Below are positions 1 through 11,440 of a stretch of 64,000 nt of DNA, piece by piece. Every line of letters begins with the position of its first letter. The stretch's first letter is position 1. This DNA comes from Sceloporus undulatus (Eukaryota > Chordata > Lepidosauria > Squamata > Phrynosomatidae). The position numbers and the translations under genes are program-made. The notes beneath the pieces are model-generated. The model did not search any database, was not told the origin of the DNA, and saw only the letters and a program-made list of their open reading frames with translations. The DNA lies in contig NC_056525.1 in the NCBI RefSeq assembly GCF_019175285.1, forward strand, positions 126,762,267 to 126,826,266, given 5' to 3'.

Positions 1-2277
1 AAATAATGCCCCTGTCAAGTCACTCATCTGCTAACCAAAGACACTGCAGTCACCCAGTTAAACACTTGGCATGCTGGAGGCAAGAGACAGAAAGCATTAG
101 CTTCTCTAAGGCTCCAGTTTACATAAAGCCAGTGTTTACTGCCAGGGCCATGTGGCCAAGCACAACAAAATAGAGCAGAGGGCACAGCAATTAAGCTCTG
201 TGTTTGGCTGGCAGGGGAAAGCTTTCTCTCTCTTTCTTCCTATTAAGTGAGTCTGACTCCAGGTTAAACCTGTTGAAGGAAAGCACACAGCACGTAGGCA
301 AGGTTATGGGTTTTCTCTCTGTTATTGCTTCCCCATGCCCATGGGGACAGCTAAAAAATAAACGACCAAATGATAGCTTAATGGACAAGAGTACATAGGA
401 CTCTGGAAGCACAAAGAAGGTTACAGGGGATCAACTGAAGCGGGCAGCCTGAGCTGGACTGTGAAGCACATCTTGTGAAAAGAAATTGCTTCTATCTGTC
501 ATGCTTGGTTATCCACAGGCTAACGTTGTTACTGGTGTAAAAATGGATTTGAAATCGGAAGATTTGGGTTCCATCCTCCTTCTAATTAGAGAAGGGCAGC
601 TGTGTACTGGTCTTTTCAGAAAAAGCAACAGGGTCTTGTGTGCTTGAAAAACAAATTATGTTGTCAGGGATGCTGTGACCTTTCGCACTATTTAAGAATA
701 GCCCTATTGGACAGATCAAAAATCCATCTAACTTAGCATTCTTGTCTCAATAGTTACCTGTCATATGTCTCTTGAAAACATGGGAAGGTCTCACTATCTC
801 TTTAACCCTACTCGGATGTTTCATTGTGTAGTTTAATAAACATGCAAAGAAAAGAAGAAGGAAAAGGAAAGAGGATGTGTTGTGGTGCCATCACTTCTAC
901 TACTGTGTTCCATGGGTGAGTATGATGGTTAAGAGAAGACCTCCATCTACACACCAAGGCTTTCCACGTTCTGAAAAGCCCTGAATTTGCCTAATGTTTG
1001 TGAACTGTCAGGGTTCCCAACCACATGGAGAGCTACCACAGATGCAGTACTCCGCAATCCTCTCCATATTTGGGAGCAATGACTGTGGTTGAAATTAATG
1101 GCTCCCCTCCCTCACATGTGTATGTAAACTAGTCACATACTACTCAAACAGAGTTTTCTCCCTTCTGTCTATTTCTGTATCTATCTGTCTAGCATATTTT
1201 GTTCTCTTCCTCCATCACAGAATCCAAACATGGTGGGAATAAACCAGGTATCCATCAGGGTTTTCTGCCTAGGAACACAGACTCCAGCTTGAGGAAGGAG
1301 AGTGGCACATACTTTCTGGAATCTACCTTCCTTGATCAGTTTCAAGTGTATATTTTTGAAGTGGGAAGGCAGTGAAATAATAGGATATTTTTTTGATGCA
1401 CCCACTAGCTGAACTGGCTGCGATGGCCTTGTGGATGATGCTCAGTGGAGTGGAGCCCCCAGCTAGCTTAGCTCTAAGAAAGAAGCCTGGTGAACCAGAA
1501 ATATAGTGAAGGAGAGTTAATTTTACAGTTAAATTTGGTGTGAAATAGATCTGAGAGCGTCAAGGATGGGATCTGTTTTATTTACAAAAAGAAGGCCAAA
1601 GCTAAGAAGCCAAATGTTGGTGGAGAGGAAGCTGCAAATCTCCGAAGTCGGTGTTTGCAAAAGAGGATGTGAGCAGAACAAGGAGGATGGCTGGAGAGAC
1701 ACTCCCTGACTCAAAGAGGAAACCAAATGATGCTTATGTGTAGTGTTATCAAAGGCTGCAGCCTCATATAAATGAAACGTGAAGAAGCAGTATAAATCTT
1801 TTCTCCTTCCAAAACCAACTGAGTTTCCAAATTAATGTCAGGTTTTAGGAAGGTGTTTTGAACTTAACAAAGACAAAGACATGAAACTAATATAATATCT
1901 AAAACTGTTCATCCATTTGTATGGCACAAACTTGATATAGGCTGCCAAGAAGCATCAGCAAGGAAAGAATTTTCTTACTTTAAAGATGGATTTGGACAGC
2001 TGTATGAATCTAGGACTCATCTTCTCTTGCTAAGATCTTGGTTTCCCAGGGAGCTGGGAGTGATGAACAGTGAGTGGGCTACCCAAGTTTTGTTACTCTA
2101 TTAAAAAGAGGCTAATGTAGTTTGTCATAACTGGTTTTTTAGAAACCCATATTTGACTTTTAATGATCACAGATTCCTTTCTAACAGACTGTCTGTTTCA
2201 CAATCTGCTCTAGAATTGTTCCTGTTTGATGTCAGGCTGACTGGGTGATAATTTTTGTATAGTAATTATACTATGTG
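1..2277. other. Non-coding stretch, nothing recognised
   Basis: I see no convincing exon, RNA gene or recognisable repeat family here. The open frames are short, have no protein-like composition and lack good splice borders. It may be intronic or intergenic. Confidence 0.4.
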
Positions 2278-2425
2278 AAGTCGAAGGCTTTCACGGCCGG
2301 AATCCATAGATTTTTATGGTTTTGGGGGGCTATGTGGCTGTGTTCTGGAAGAGTTATTCCTGGCGAACATCAGGAATAATCTATTCCAGTCACAGCTACA
2401 CAGCCCAAAACCCCAATAAACAATT
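2278..2425 (-). mobile_element. Penelope-like element 3' remnant (tentative)
   Basis: The stretch carries the phrases 'gaaggctttcacggccgg' and 'ctatgtggctgtgttctgg', which resemble a repeat tail I associate with reptile Penelope-like elements read in reverse. It is short and diverged. The family is assigned from memory of this tail, so another interspersed repeat is possible. Confidence 0.35.
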
Positions 2426-3716
2426 GGGTCCCCGTTTTCCCCATTTTGAAGATGGGAAACATTGCTCTTCTCCAGTCTGCTGGGACTGTCTTGTTCTGTG
2501 GAAGTTTTCAGATTGTGTATGTGGTTTGTTTCTCTGGTTGGATTCCTGTATTGATTCAGCTGGTTAAAAGAGCTGCAGTCAGATTGTTAATGGCGGGTGA
2601 CTATTGGAAGCATACAAATCACATGTTGCAATGCTCCAGTGGTTGCTGGTCCTTTGTGGAAAAATTTTTGTCTAGGCTATGTGATGGATGGGCCTTATCT
2701 TTACATATGAGCCTACTTGCACTTTGAGACCTTCTGGAGACGCCTTTCTCTCTGTCCCACCCCACAGATATATTTAGAGTATGGTAGAGGGGCTTTCTCA
2801 GTTGCTGCTCCATGGATTTCAAAACCCTCTTCTTAAAGGGGTTACATTGACACCCTCCTTACTTTCCTTCCATAGGTAAGTAAAAGACTTGTTTTGCCAA
2901 GTCTTTGAGGACTAGAGCTCTTGAGGAAAGTCCTTTATGAATGTGGTGTATTGTCTATAATGTTGTTGTTTTTTTATGGATATATGCTTTTAATTTGTTG
3001 ACATTTTAGGCATATTTTAACTTCTATATGATTGCATTTATCTGCACCTGTTTTTGTTTGTAAGATGCATTGAGCTAGGACTGGGGGAAAGGGCAGGAAA
3101 GAAAGAAATGAGGAGTGTAAATCAAACTTACAAAGACAAGCAGAGTTGCCTTAAAGCAACTAAGGTATTTCCCCCTAGTTTTAAATACTCATTTGAATCA
3201 GAATTGAAGGCGCTGTCAGTTCCCTTGCATACTCCCACCAAGCACGCATTAATATTGTTCACCATCCCCATAGACCTGGCTTCTGTGCCACAACTTGTAC
3301 AGCAGACAGAGCAAGTAGCAGGGCTAGGGAACGGAGAGAGAAGAATACCATTTATTTTAATTCTAGTTGATCTTCAAATATGAAGATGAGTTTGTAATAA
3401 TGAGAAGTTTGGGTTGGGTTTTTTGTGTTTTGAGGAAGTGGTTTCTAGATACGACACTGTCTGATGTTTTAGTTTTCTAATGCAGAGAACGTTTTTCTTT
3501 TTCTGTCTTTAGTTATCCTTACATAACGAGAGATCGCATTGTGCATCTGAAGTGGGTGTAGTGAGAGGATCTGACACATGATATTCTGAATATGTACATA
3601 CTTATTTTATGATTTAAAAAGTTTTCTATCCTTGTCTTTCCTGCAGATATTACTAAGCCTGCTAAAAATAAAATCAACTTTGACTGATACCTTTTTGTAA
3701 TTATTATTATATTTAT
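2426..3716. other. Non-coding stretch, nothing firm
   Basis: A 109-codon open frame at 3054-3383 has no recognisable domain and no clear splice signals. A good acceptor-like site near 3646 precedes a short frame that soon stops. Neither is enough to call a gene. Confidence 0.3.
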
Positions 3717-4078
3717 CATTACTTCTTATTTATGTTTCCCCGCCTCTCCCAGTGGATCGAAGTGGGGTTACAGACTAAATAAAAACACAGTGTTTACATA
3801 AAAATTCAATTAAAAACAGCTAAAAACAATCAAATATCCAACATCATACAATAACAAGGCAGGGATCATACACAGACAGGGCATGTCATTCATATCAGGG
3901 GGGTATTCAGATCAGGTGGGGTATGCTCGGCTAAAAAACTCGGTTTTAAGGGCTTTTCTAAATGTCTCTAGCGAGGTCGCTGAGTAGATCTCCTTAGGAA
4001 GACCGTTCCAGAGTCTCAGAGCTATTGTTGAAAATGCTCTTTTGCTCTTTGTGAAGTAGCAACATACTTAGAGGTTGC
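3717..4078 (-). mobile_element. L2-type LINE 3' end fragment
   Basis: Read on the minus strand this is the 3' part of the L2 family seen more fully at 35590-36990. It has the 'ggagaggcgggg' block next to the tail and the region corresponding to 'ctctggaacggtcttcc' upstream. It is truncated and diverged. Confidence 0.5.
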
Positions 4079-4273
4079 TATCTCCAATAGGTTCTTACCT
4101 GATGTTCTAAGAGTGCGGGGCATGGGTGGGGGGCTCGGGGCACAGCCCATGGATGAGTCTGACTGCAGTTCAATAACTCAACCATCTTTAGCATTTTCAT
4201 GCTGCTCCCCTGTGGTGGACTTGCATTCCCTGAGGGCCTTGTCTCTTTGATCTGTAATAGTATTTTTACACAG

Positions 4274-4392
4274 CTGCTCTCTCCAGCCAACTCCAGCAGG
4301 GAGTCCCCACATTCACAGGGCTTAAAACACCCATGCCTCATGCTGTTGAAGGTGGCTGCATTTCTGTCAGATCAGCAGCAGAACAAACTAAG
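4274..4392 (+). CDS. Candidate exon a of the unrecognised gene
   Basis: It is open in one frame throughout, with a pyrimidine-rich acceptor and a strong GTAAGA donor. It encodes a Ser-rich start and an amphipathic end (LKVAAFLSDQQQNKL). It ends two bases into an Arg codon that the next exon completes. Confidence 0.42.
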
Positions 4393-7300
4393 GTAAGAAT
4401 AGAGAGTTGCAAGAGCGTGGTGCCAAAGAAGCCCCGGAGTCTAATTCTGTGCATAAAAACATTACTAGCTAGTCATCATCCACATTCTCAGTATGGTTCA
4501 ATAAATATGCAAGCAAGCAATGTAGAATTGTCTCTATTCTGCAGAAATGAAGTAAGTCAGGACAAAAGCTAAAGCCATGATGTCCCATCCTGAATTTTAT
4601 CACCAATTGATACAGCAGTGCTTTTAGCTTGCTGACATAAAGAGTGAGGTGGTATTAGAATTCTGAAGTACATAAATAGTCATGCTATCCTTACCCCAGA
4701 ATATTGTTCTTGTTGTGTGCCTTCACATCATTTCTCACTTATGGAGACCCTAACATAGCGGGGGGAGGGAATTTGTGTGTGGAGGGGTTGCTTTGCCTTT
4801 CCTCTGTAGTTGAGAATGTGTGACCTGCCCAGGGTCACCCAATGGGTATCCATGACCAATGGAGATTTGAACTCTGATCTCAAATGACTACACCACTCCG
4901 GCTCTCCCTTCAGAATATATCTATTTTTATTTCTTTTGAGGAATCTATGTATTCATTTGTTAAAGAAATGCTGATGTATCTGGAGGCCAATTAGTATGTG
5001 AAACCATACACAAATGCTCTATTTGGGTGTTTTGAAAATCTAACTATGGGAAGGACATAGTGAGGCATGATTAGATTCTAGCTCTCAGCTCTATGGTCCA
5101 TTTTGTCCAGACCTCAAGACAAAGGGATGAAATGAGTGAGAATGCTGCTTTGAAAACAGGTTGTACTGTGTGCTGCTGGCCACCACTTCAGGGCAGCTGC
5201 TGTAGACTCTCCGAGGGGTATGTCTGCCCCCTGCTTGTTAGGGTTGCCATATCCTCAGTTTGGCTGGGTTTAATCTTGTTTTTAAGCATGCCTTCCAGGG
5301 CCTATTTGGGTCATCATCTAACCCAGATTCAAATATTTCATTAAAAAAAGCACACAAGTCCTTTGCCCTTGTAAGAACAAAGTTGTTGAACAAAATGTAC
5401 ACTCAATCTGTCCAACATTTTTACAAGAAACAAACCTGCCCTACCTTTAAAAGTGTTTAGTCAATGAATGAAGACTCACATTGACAGTAGTGTTAAAGCA
5501 TTTACCAAGACTCTCTCTATATACAACTCTTTCTATTTCCTGGGTCAACGTTTCAAATTTACAGGAAAGACAAGTATTTTAAGGAGACTCTAGCTGAAGT
5601 AGGTTTCACAGAGCTCCTGACAAAGCCTGAACAGAAGGTAATGGGACCACTGGACTGGAGTGAAGGGGCAGGGCTGGAACAGAGCTGGGGGGGAACTGGA
5701 ACACAATTATTAGAACGTAAGACTCCCGTGAAGTCTGTTATTTTCATGACTTTTGTGATGTTAAAATATTATGCATTTTATTAATTTTTTTTGGGGGGGG
5801 GATGGGAATTAGATTCCATTTTATGAAGAACCGTTATTGTTCCTTCCCAGCCTGCGTTTAAAAACTTGAAGTGAAAGGGACAGAATGGGCCATTTTTGAG
5901 AGATTTATATCAAAAGTATAGAGATGTGTTGAGCTTGCTTCAGAATAATATTTTAAAATTGAAGCATTTCAATCCATCCTGAACAGAATAAAATGGCTCA
6001 GAACATCAGTGTGTGAGTAGGGCATACCCACTTCAGTGGTAGTTAGCTGTATAAAACTAGATGAGAGTGATGCAACAAGCCACAAAAATTCTACAGGAAC
6101 CATCTTCTTGTACCCAATGGCATGTTCAGGACTGTTCCGTTGAGGTTGTACTTGGAGGGTAGACGGCCAATGAATACCAGGTGCTGTAAACTATGGCCTG
6201 TTACAGACTGCCAAAATAAAGCTGCTTCGGGTCTCTCTGGAGGTATGCTATTTAAATGATGCATGGGTCCTAAGCGTCCAGAGGTCGCACCAAAGCCACA
6301 CTCCAGTCCTAAGCACTGGGGTGCAGCTTTGCTGCAGCTTCTGGATTCTTAGGGTGCATGCATCATTTAAACAGCATACCCCCAAAGAGACCTGAAGCAG
6401 TCTGTAACAGGCCTGTATTTTGGCAGTCTGTAACAGGCCTATATTTCTTTATTTTTTATCAAACAAATTTTTATTTCTTTTTTATTAAACACATATCAAA
6501 ACAATAACACACAAACAAATTTTATTTAAAAAATATAAATCTACATACGTACGACAAACAATATATAACGTAACATCATATTCCAAGACATAACAACATA
6601 TCTAACATAATCCTATTAAACATAAGCCCTACTTATTTCCCTTTCCCTAACAAATAGTTACATCTCCTTGAGTTCTACACTTTATTTAATACATTGGTTC
6701 CCAAACTTTGGTCCTCAGGTGTTTTGGGCTTCACCTCCAAGTTGCCTTAGCCAGCTTGAGTAACAGTCAGGAATTCTGGGAGCTGAGGTCCAAAGCATCT
6801 GGAGGACCAAAGTTTGGGAACTGCTGCTCTAAAGAGTTATATATCTTTTGCTTCTACTGTTACTTTCTCATTTCATCTTACAAAACCTAAAACTGATGTA
6901 TAACCCCTATATGCTTGTAAAAAAGAGATAAACATTTCTCAATCTTTTAAAGACTTTGTCAGGAATTTCTCCCTGATCAAAACTGTCAATTTATCCATTT
7001 CAGTGAATTCAGTTGTCTTGGATTCTAGGCTGTATTTCAGAGGAAGGAACTGGCCAAACCACCTCTGAGCATTCCTTGCCTACTCCAATGAAGTTCATAG
7101 GGGCACCACAGGGTGACAGGTGACTTGGAGACATATACATTCAATTGTGTTGATTTTATTTATTGTTTAATATCATCTGTCTTATTATTATTTTACACAG
7201 TTTTGATATGTTCAGATATTAGAAATTTATAAATAGTAATAAATTCCTAAGGGTCACATTGCATCTCACATCTAATTTGAAAGTTCCAGTGTAACGGCAG

Positions 7301-8794
7301 TGGGAATCACCCTATGATTTGTTGTTCTATTTATAATGGATATGTGTGTGCCTTGTGGCCCCTGAACTCTACAAGATTAGACACAACAAGCTGCCAGAAC
7401 CCACAAATTTAAAATAAAAAATGGCTAGTTTTAGGGCTTCACATCACCAACAAGGATCCCAATTTATTTTAACATGCAACATTTTGGTCCTTCCTCACAT
7501 AATCAGCTGTAAAATAATTAAATATGAAAAATGAAACCAAAAGATAAATAATACATTGTCTGGGTTNNNNNNNNNNNNNNNNNNNNNNNNNNNNNNNNNN
7601 NNNNNNNNNNNNNNNNNNNNNNNNNNNNNNNNNNNNNNNNNNNNNNNNNNNNNNNNNNNNNNNNNNAACTCTGCCCAGTGATTCCAGTAGGTTCCGAGCA
7701 GCACTGCGCAGGCGCAGTGAAACCCATTTGTATGATTCGCAGAGACCACGAAGAAGAAATTTTACATCTTTCCCCCTAATATGTGTTTCTTTTACTCTTG
7801 TAGGAAGCAGCAACCAGTGCGGATTCCAATGTTGAATCTTTTCTACCGGAAAAGGTTTTTACCAGGCGCTTCAATACAATTGCTGTGAGTTTATTCAGAA
7901 TACCATGAAAGAATGATTAATAAAATCAAAACAACTCCATCCTACCATGCAGGAACTCTAAGCAGGGCCCGTGCCAAGCTGGAAAAAAAATTTTCTTCAC
8001 GAAATACCCAGAACAAGCCAGTACAGTGCCAAAATGGTGAGTATTTAAAGCTAGCTTTAAACAATTGGGGAAAACTTCCTGATTTGCGCATTCCAAGGTG
8101 GAAACATTTCTACCGGAAAAGATCTTTTTCAGTTGCTTCAGTGCAACTGCGGTCAGTTCAGAATAGCTTGGAAGAATAAACAATAAAATCAAAGCAACCC
8201 CATTCTGCTATGCAGGATCTCTGAATAAAAGTACTGTACAGTACTCCCATAAGCATTTAGACATTGCTTATTTCATTTTTCTAGACAGCCAACAGCAGCT
8301 CACATTCTAAGTTGGAAACAACTGTTCTGGGAGAACCCTGGACAAGACACCACAGTGGCACAGTTGTGAGTAATTAAAACTAATGGGGCTTTTGCTTTGC
8401 CCCCAAGAAGAGGTTAGACTTAGAACCACTTTGTTGAAACTCACAATACCTTGAAGCCCTCAACTAGCATGACACCTTGCCATGTTGACTGAGAGATTCT
8501 GGGAGATGTACTCCAAAAAGTAACTTTTCCCAACTGGTCCTGATTCTGGAGCTTTAGAGAGCATCATTACAGATCACATGGAGCCCAATGTTACTTCTAA
8601 CAAACTCAGATGATTGGGTGATATTCCAGACTTCTTGTTGTGCCACCATGAGGAGGGCTTCCATGATCAGGCATCTCATGTTTGTCTTTTGTTTTCCTGT
8701 TCAGAAATGCCTGCAGTTACACCACCTGTCAAAAAGGGAAGCTAGTCCTAGAGATAAACCAAGAACAAGCCCTCTGATGAAAGTAACTGAATAG
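4274..8794 (+). CDS. Candidate unrecognised multi-exon gene, 3' part
   Basis: Four or five plus-strand segments look like consecutive coding exons. 4274-4392 follows 'tatttttacacag', is open for 39 codons plus 2 bases, and ends at 'gtaagaat'. 5565-5637 follows 'ttacag' and has 1 base plus 24 codons (KDKYFKETLAEVGF...). 7804-7884 has 27 codons (...VESFLPEKVF...). 8285-8365 has 27 codons (...SKLETTVLGEPW...). 8705-8794 has 29 codons and TAG. The phases fit at every join: 2 bases plus 1, then 0, 0 and 0. Exons upstream of 4274 are not identified and no domain is recognised. The 7804 and 8285 exons have the same length and related sequence, so exon duplication is likely. Gaps at 7567-7666 and 8826-8850 limit the view. 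Alternatives are a chance chain of splice-like sites, or a repeat. No such gene is expected next to MRPS14 from the human order. Confidence 0.42.
4690..4912 (-). mobile_element. tRNA-derived SINE
   Basis: On the plus strand it starts with the SINE's 3' end ('ttgttgtgtgccttcacat') and ends near its tRNA-like head, where a B-box-like 'gatttgaactc' is visible. The same family recurs at 11050, 15712, 16737 and 30520. I do not assign a formal name. Confidence 0.7.
5565..5637 (+). CDS. Candidate exon b of the unrecognised gene
   Basis: It is flanked by 'tttacag' and 'gtaatg'. One base plus 24 codons are open, with a charged, helical-looking peptide (KDKYFKETLAEVGFTELL). It is the most exon-like member of the chain by composition. 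Confidence 0.45.
6195..6439. mobile_element. Harbinger-like MITE with TAT target duplication
   Basis: It begins GGCCTGTTACAGACTGCC and ends in the inverted form, flanked by TAT at 6192-6194 and 6440-6442. The body is a long inverted repeat around 'ctccagtcctaag'. The right end carries a second copy of the terminal motif, so the end appears duplicated. The 3-bp AT-rich target and the terminus suggest the PIF/Harbinger superfamily. Confidence 0.75.
6440..6690. repeat. AT-rich stretch, probable LINE tail
   Basis: Strongly AT-rich with runs such as 'ttatttcttttttatt'. It could be an inverted L1 3' end, but no coding part is present to prove it. Confidence 0.25.
6690..6832. mobile_element. hAT-like MITE
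   Basis: The termini 'ttggttcccaaactttggtc' and 'ccaaagtttgggaactgc' are inverted repeats of the CAGTGGTTCCCAAAC type. A related copy at 27189-27330 has a visible 8-bp target duplication, which supports the hAT assignment. Confidence 0.65.
7567..7666. other. Assembly gap (100 N)
   Basis: Exactly 100 N, the usual placeholder for a gap of unknown size. It lies just upstream of the candidate exon at 7804. Confidence 0.95.
7667..7760 (-). mobile_element. DIRS-like retroelement terminal fragment (fossil)
   Basis: The reverse complement matches 35325-35425, sharing 'actgcgcctgcgcagtgctg' and 'tcatacaaat'. It abuts the gap, so its full extent is hidden. Assignment to DIRS-like elements is tentative. 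It is a broken fragment. Confidence 0.35.
7804..7884 (+). CDS. Candidate exon c of the unrecognised gene
   Basis: 81 bases, phase 0 at both ends, after 'cttttactcttgtag' and before 'gtgagttt'. It encodes 27 residues including VESFLPEKVFTRRF. Same length as the 8285 exon. Confidence 0.42.
8285..8365 (+). CDS. Candidate exon d of the unrecognised gene
   Basis: 81 bases, phase 0 at both ends, after 'catttttctag' and before 'gtgagtaa'. It encodes 27 residues including SKLETTVLGEPWTRHH, alignable to exon c. Confidence 0.42.
8705..8794 (+). CDS. Candidate terminal exon of the unrecognised gene
   Basis: After 'ttttcctgttcag' the phase-0 frame stays open for 29 codons, basic and Ser-rich (SKREASPRDKPRTSPL), then TAG. 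No polyadenylation signal is obvious before the 25-N gap at 8826. Confidence 0.4.
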   Translation, partial: KCLQLHHLSKREASPRDKPRTSPLMKVTE

Positions 8795-8825
8795 GGGCTT
8801 TTCTTTCCATAAATCAGGGGTGAGC

Positions 8826-8850
8826 NNNNNNNNNNNNNNNNNNNNNNNNN
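8826..8850. other. Assembly gap (25 N)
   Basis: A run of N within the 3' flank of the candidate gene. Confidence 0.95.
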
Positions 8851-11049
8851 AAAAAGGCTAATTGTTCTAGTTTCAATGTTGGATGTCACTGAATTATGTG
8901 GACTTAAAAGGTTAGTACCATGTGATTTTGGGATTTAATGCTCTATCCTGGTTTAAATGTGTATTAGAGTAGTTTGGACCAAATCTTTTTATTTCATGAG
9001 CAGGAATTCAGTAAATCACTGTCAACCTGAGGCCTGAACCATTAATGCTAAAGGTCACTCTGGGGCACGTTTTGAATGAATGCAGGCCAAATAATAGCAC
9101 ATTTGTTTACTGAAAAGCCGAGATCAATTGTCAGGGCTATTGGTGACTAGTGGAAGGGGAAAATGATTTTTGTACTTTGGGTGGCCTACTGGACACACTG
9201 GTTCCAGAACCCAGGCAGAAAGCATCACCTGTGGAAAACATAAATGCATGCTGAACAAAATCTAGGGATTTTGCCTATTGAGTGAGATAAGGCACTTAGT
9301 TGCAGTGGTTTACACTTTTTTAAGAAAAAGAAAAAAGGGGCTTGCCCCCAAGTGCGCCTAATGGCCTTAAGCCAACCAGGCACAGTAGAGTTGCCTCCAT
9401 AGCTAACAAAAATTATGAAACATCCAGTACATTTCCTTGGGGAGTTCCTGCAGCACACATCCATGAATTAGGATTATTAAAGTCTACTTAGGCCAATTCT
9501 ACAAAAGGGATGGAGAAACGCCTGTCTGTCAGTCTGCTCTGATCAAAGAACTCAAGATAACGTGTTATGTCAGTCGGTAGAATGGAACAAGAGAGATCTT
9601 CTAGCACTGTGAGCAAACTGAAGAAAGAAGGCAGGATGAGCTTTCATAGACTTCAAAGGTGCTAACAAAGACTCTCTAAGATATGAAGAACCGTCACTGA
9701 AATTTAATGTTGGGAGCATTGGCTTTTTCCTGGCAACAGGCTTGTGAATACGCAGCGAAAGAATTGTCTACAGCTTATATGTTATGGGAATCAGGAGGCT
9801 GGGTGTGCCAGCCAGGGAAACCCTGCGTTGGGTCCCAAAAATGCTTCCACAAGAAGCAGGAAAAGACATAATAGATTGAAGGAATGATGGAGCGGGTGCT
9901 TTTTTTTTTCTTCCTTCATAATTACCACAAAATAAATCTTTGATCCCAATGGCAATGGGTTGTTGTGAGTATGGTCTGAGTTTCCTGTTCACCAAGTATA
10001 TTAAGTGCTTTGTACAACTTTCCACCACCATCTTGAAACGCCTTTCTCACATACACATAAGCTGTGCATAAACACAGACAGATCAGTTGGTCAAACAAAA
10101 GTTTCATAAGGCCAAGCTCCCCAAACAAAAGGGAGTTCCCTCAGATCAGAGCATTAAAAGCCACTCAACATTCAAAATGTAGGACTCACATCTTGGTAAA
10201 CTACAACTGTAAAGCTGTTGACAGGGGGACACACTATCCTCAGAAGCAAGGGCCGACTCTAGGCATTTTGCCACCCTAGGTAAATATTTTGTGCTCCATT
10301 GCCCCTCATTTGACTGCCCTTTTCCTACACAAATAAAAGCAAGTGCACATGGATATTGGGAGTTTTAGTATTATTTCAATGCTGGACGATGCTGATTGTG
10401 TGCATACAAGGGGGAAAACAAGGTGCTTTCACAATACCATTTGGAAAATTCCTTGTTAGACTGACGTCCCAGAATCCCGGTCAATTCAGTCATCATGCAC
10501 AAGGGGGTACAGATTACCTGGGGACCACTAAACAACACACAACAGCTTCTCAAAATTGACATTTCAATTGATCTGCTTCTGTTTTGGTTTTTTTGCTTAA
10601 GCTGTAGTGTTTGAGTGTAGCTAAAGCTGTAGTTTTTCTAGTGATGTGCAAAAAGAGAGGGAACCAAGACACTTTTTCTGCCTCTTCTTACATGGGTGAG
10701 GGAAAGCAAGCCTTGGGGTACACGGTGCTCCAACTAAAACCTCAGGAGGAAGAGTAATACAGAACAGTGTTGCCAAACAGCCCCAAAGATATATCCCGGA
10801 ATCTAAGTTCTTCATAAAAGAGTCCCTGTAATGTTAATATGGCAGATTCTTTTGCACATAAATGTAAACATAATTGTATAAAAATAATAACTTATTTCAA
10901 CTCTCAAATTCCATTATATGACTGTTTAATAAATTATATAAGCAAAAGCTTGCAATTTAACTTACTTTTTTTTTTGCAAAACCCAGAGAATTTTAACAAA
11001 GCAATGGCAATCTTCCTCTCAACAACTGAACTTCTGTTTGTATCAGAAG
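8851..11049. other. Non-coding stretch, nothing firm
   Basis: I find no exon with protein-like composition and good splice sites, and no clear repeat family. Short AT-rich and homopolymer tracts occur, for example near 9900. Confidence 0.35.
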
Positions 11050-11275
11050 ACAGCCAGTAGTGGCTTGAATGTTGCACCATGACTGAGACCAGGGTTCGAA
11101 ACCACACTTGGCCATGAAACCACTGGGTGCCCTCTTGGGCAGGTCTACTCTCTCAGCCTTAGGGGAAGGCAGTGGCAAACCTCCCTCTGAAGAAATCTTG
11201 CCAAGAAACCCATGGTAGGGTCGCCATAATGCCAAACGACTTGAAGAAGGCACACAACACACACAGTAGCAGCAA
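11050..11275 (+). mobile_element. tRNA-derived SINE
   Basis: Sense copy. The head carries a B-box-like 'agggttcgaaacc', the middle reads 'ggcagtggcaaacctccctc', and the tail reads 'gacttgaagaaggcacacaa'. It is the reference orientation for the antisense copies elsewhere in the window. Confidence 0.75.
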
Positions 11276-11326
11276 TAATAACCACAAAGTTAACGTGACG
11301 CCTAATATCAAAGGAGGAGGGCGGGA

Positions 11327-11440
11327 GGGAGGGAAGATGGAAGGAAGGAAGGAAGGAAGGAAGGAAGGAGGAAGAATGCATGAGGGCGGCGGGAGGGAAA
11401 GGTGGATGAATGTGATGGATTGAAAGAAGGAAGGAAGACG
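11327..11440. repeat. GGAA/GAAG-rich simple repeat
   Basis: A purine-rich tract of repeated 'ggaaggaaggaaggaagg' with interruptions, adjoining the SINE tail. Open frames across it on both strands are composition artefacts. Confidence 0.8.

Larger units (their letters stand above)
6146..7150 (+). mobile_element. 5S-derived SINE, probably split by later insertions
   Basis: 6146-6191 resembles the internal-promoter end of a 5S-derived SINE ('tgaataccaggtgctgta'). 7026-7150 resembles the continuation and tail ('ggctgtatttcagaggaagg'). Between them lie a Harbinger-like MITE, an AT-rich stretch and a hAT-like MITE. One SINE split by insertions is the simplest reading. Two separate fragments cannot be excluded. 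Confidence 0.5.
7804..8365 (+). repeat. Four tandem exon-like units
   Basis: Units at about 7804-7884, 7953-8036, 8071-8151 and 8285-8365 share a pattern of S(K/N)xE followed by a variable tail. Each ends at GTGAGT or GTCAGT. Units 1 and 3 are similar well past the donor, including 'aataaaatcaaa', so a roughly 275-bp block was duplicated. Units 1 and 4 keep exon phase 0. Unit 2 fits only in another phase, and unit 3 has no visible acceptor, so the middle two look decayed. Confidence 0.55.

Noticed and set aside
3634-3685. Possible terminal exon after 'ctttcctgcag' with a short frame ending in TGA
   Set aside because: Only 14 codons, no matching upstream exon, and the phase does not help the candidate gene at 4274.
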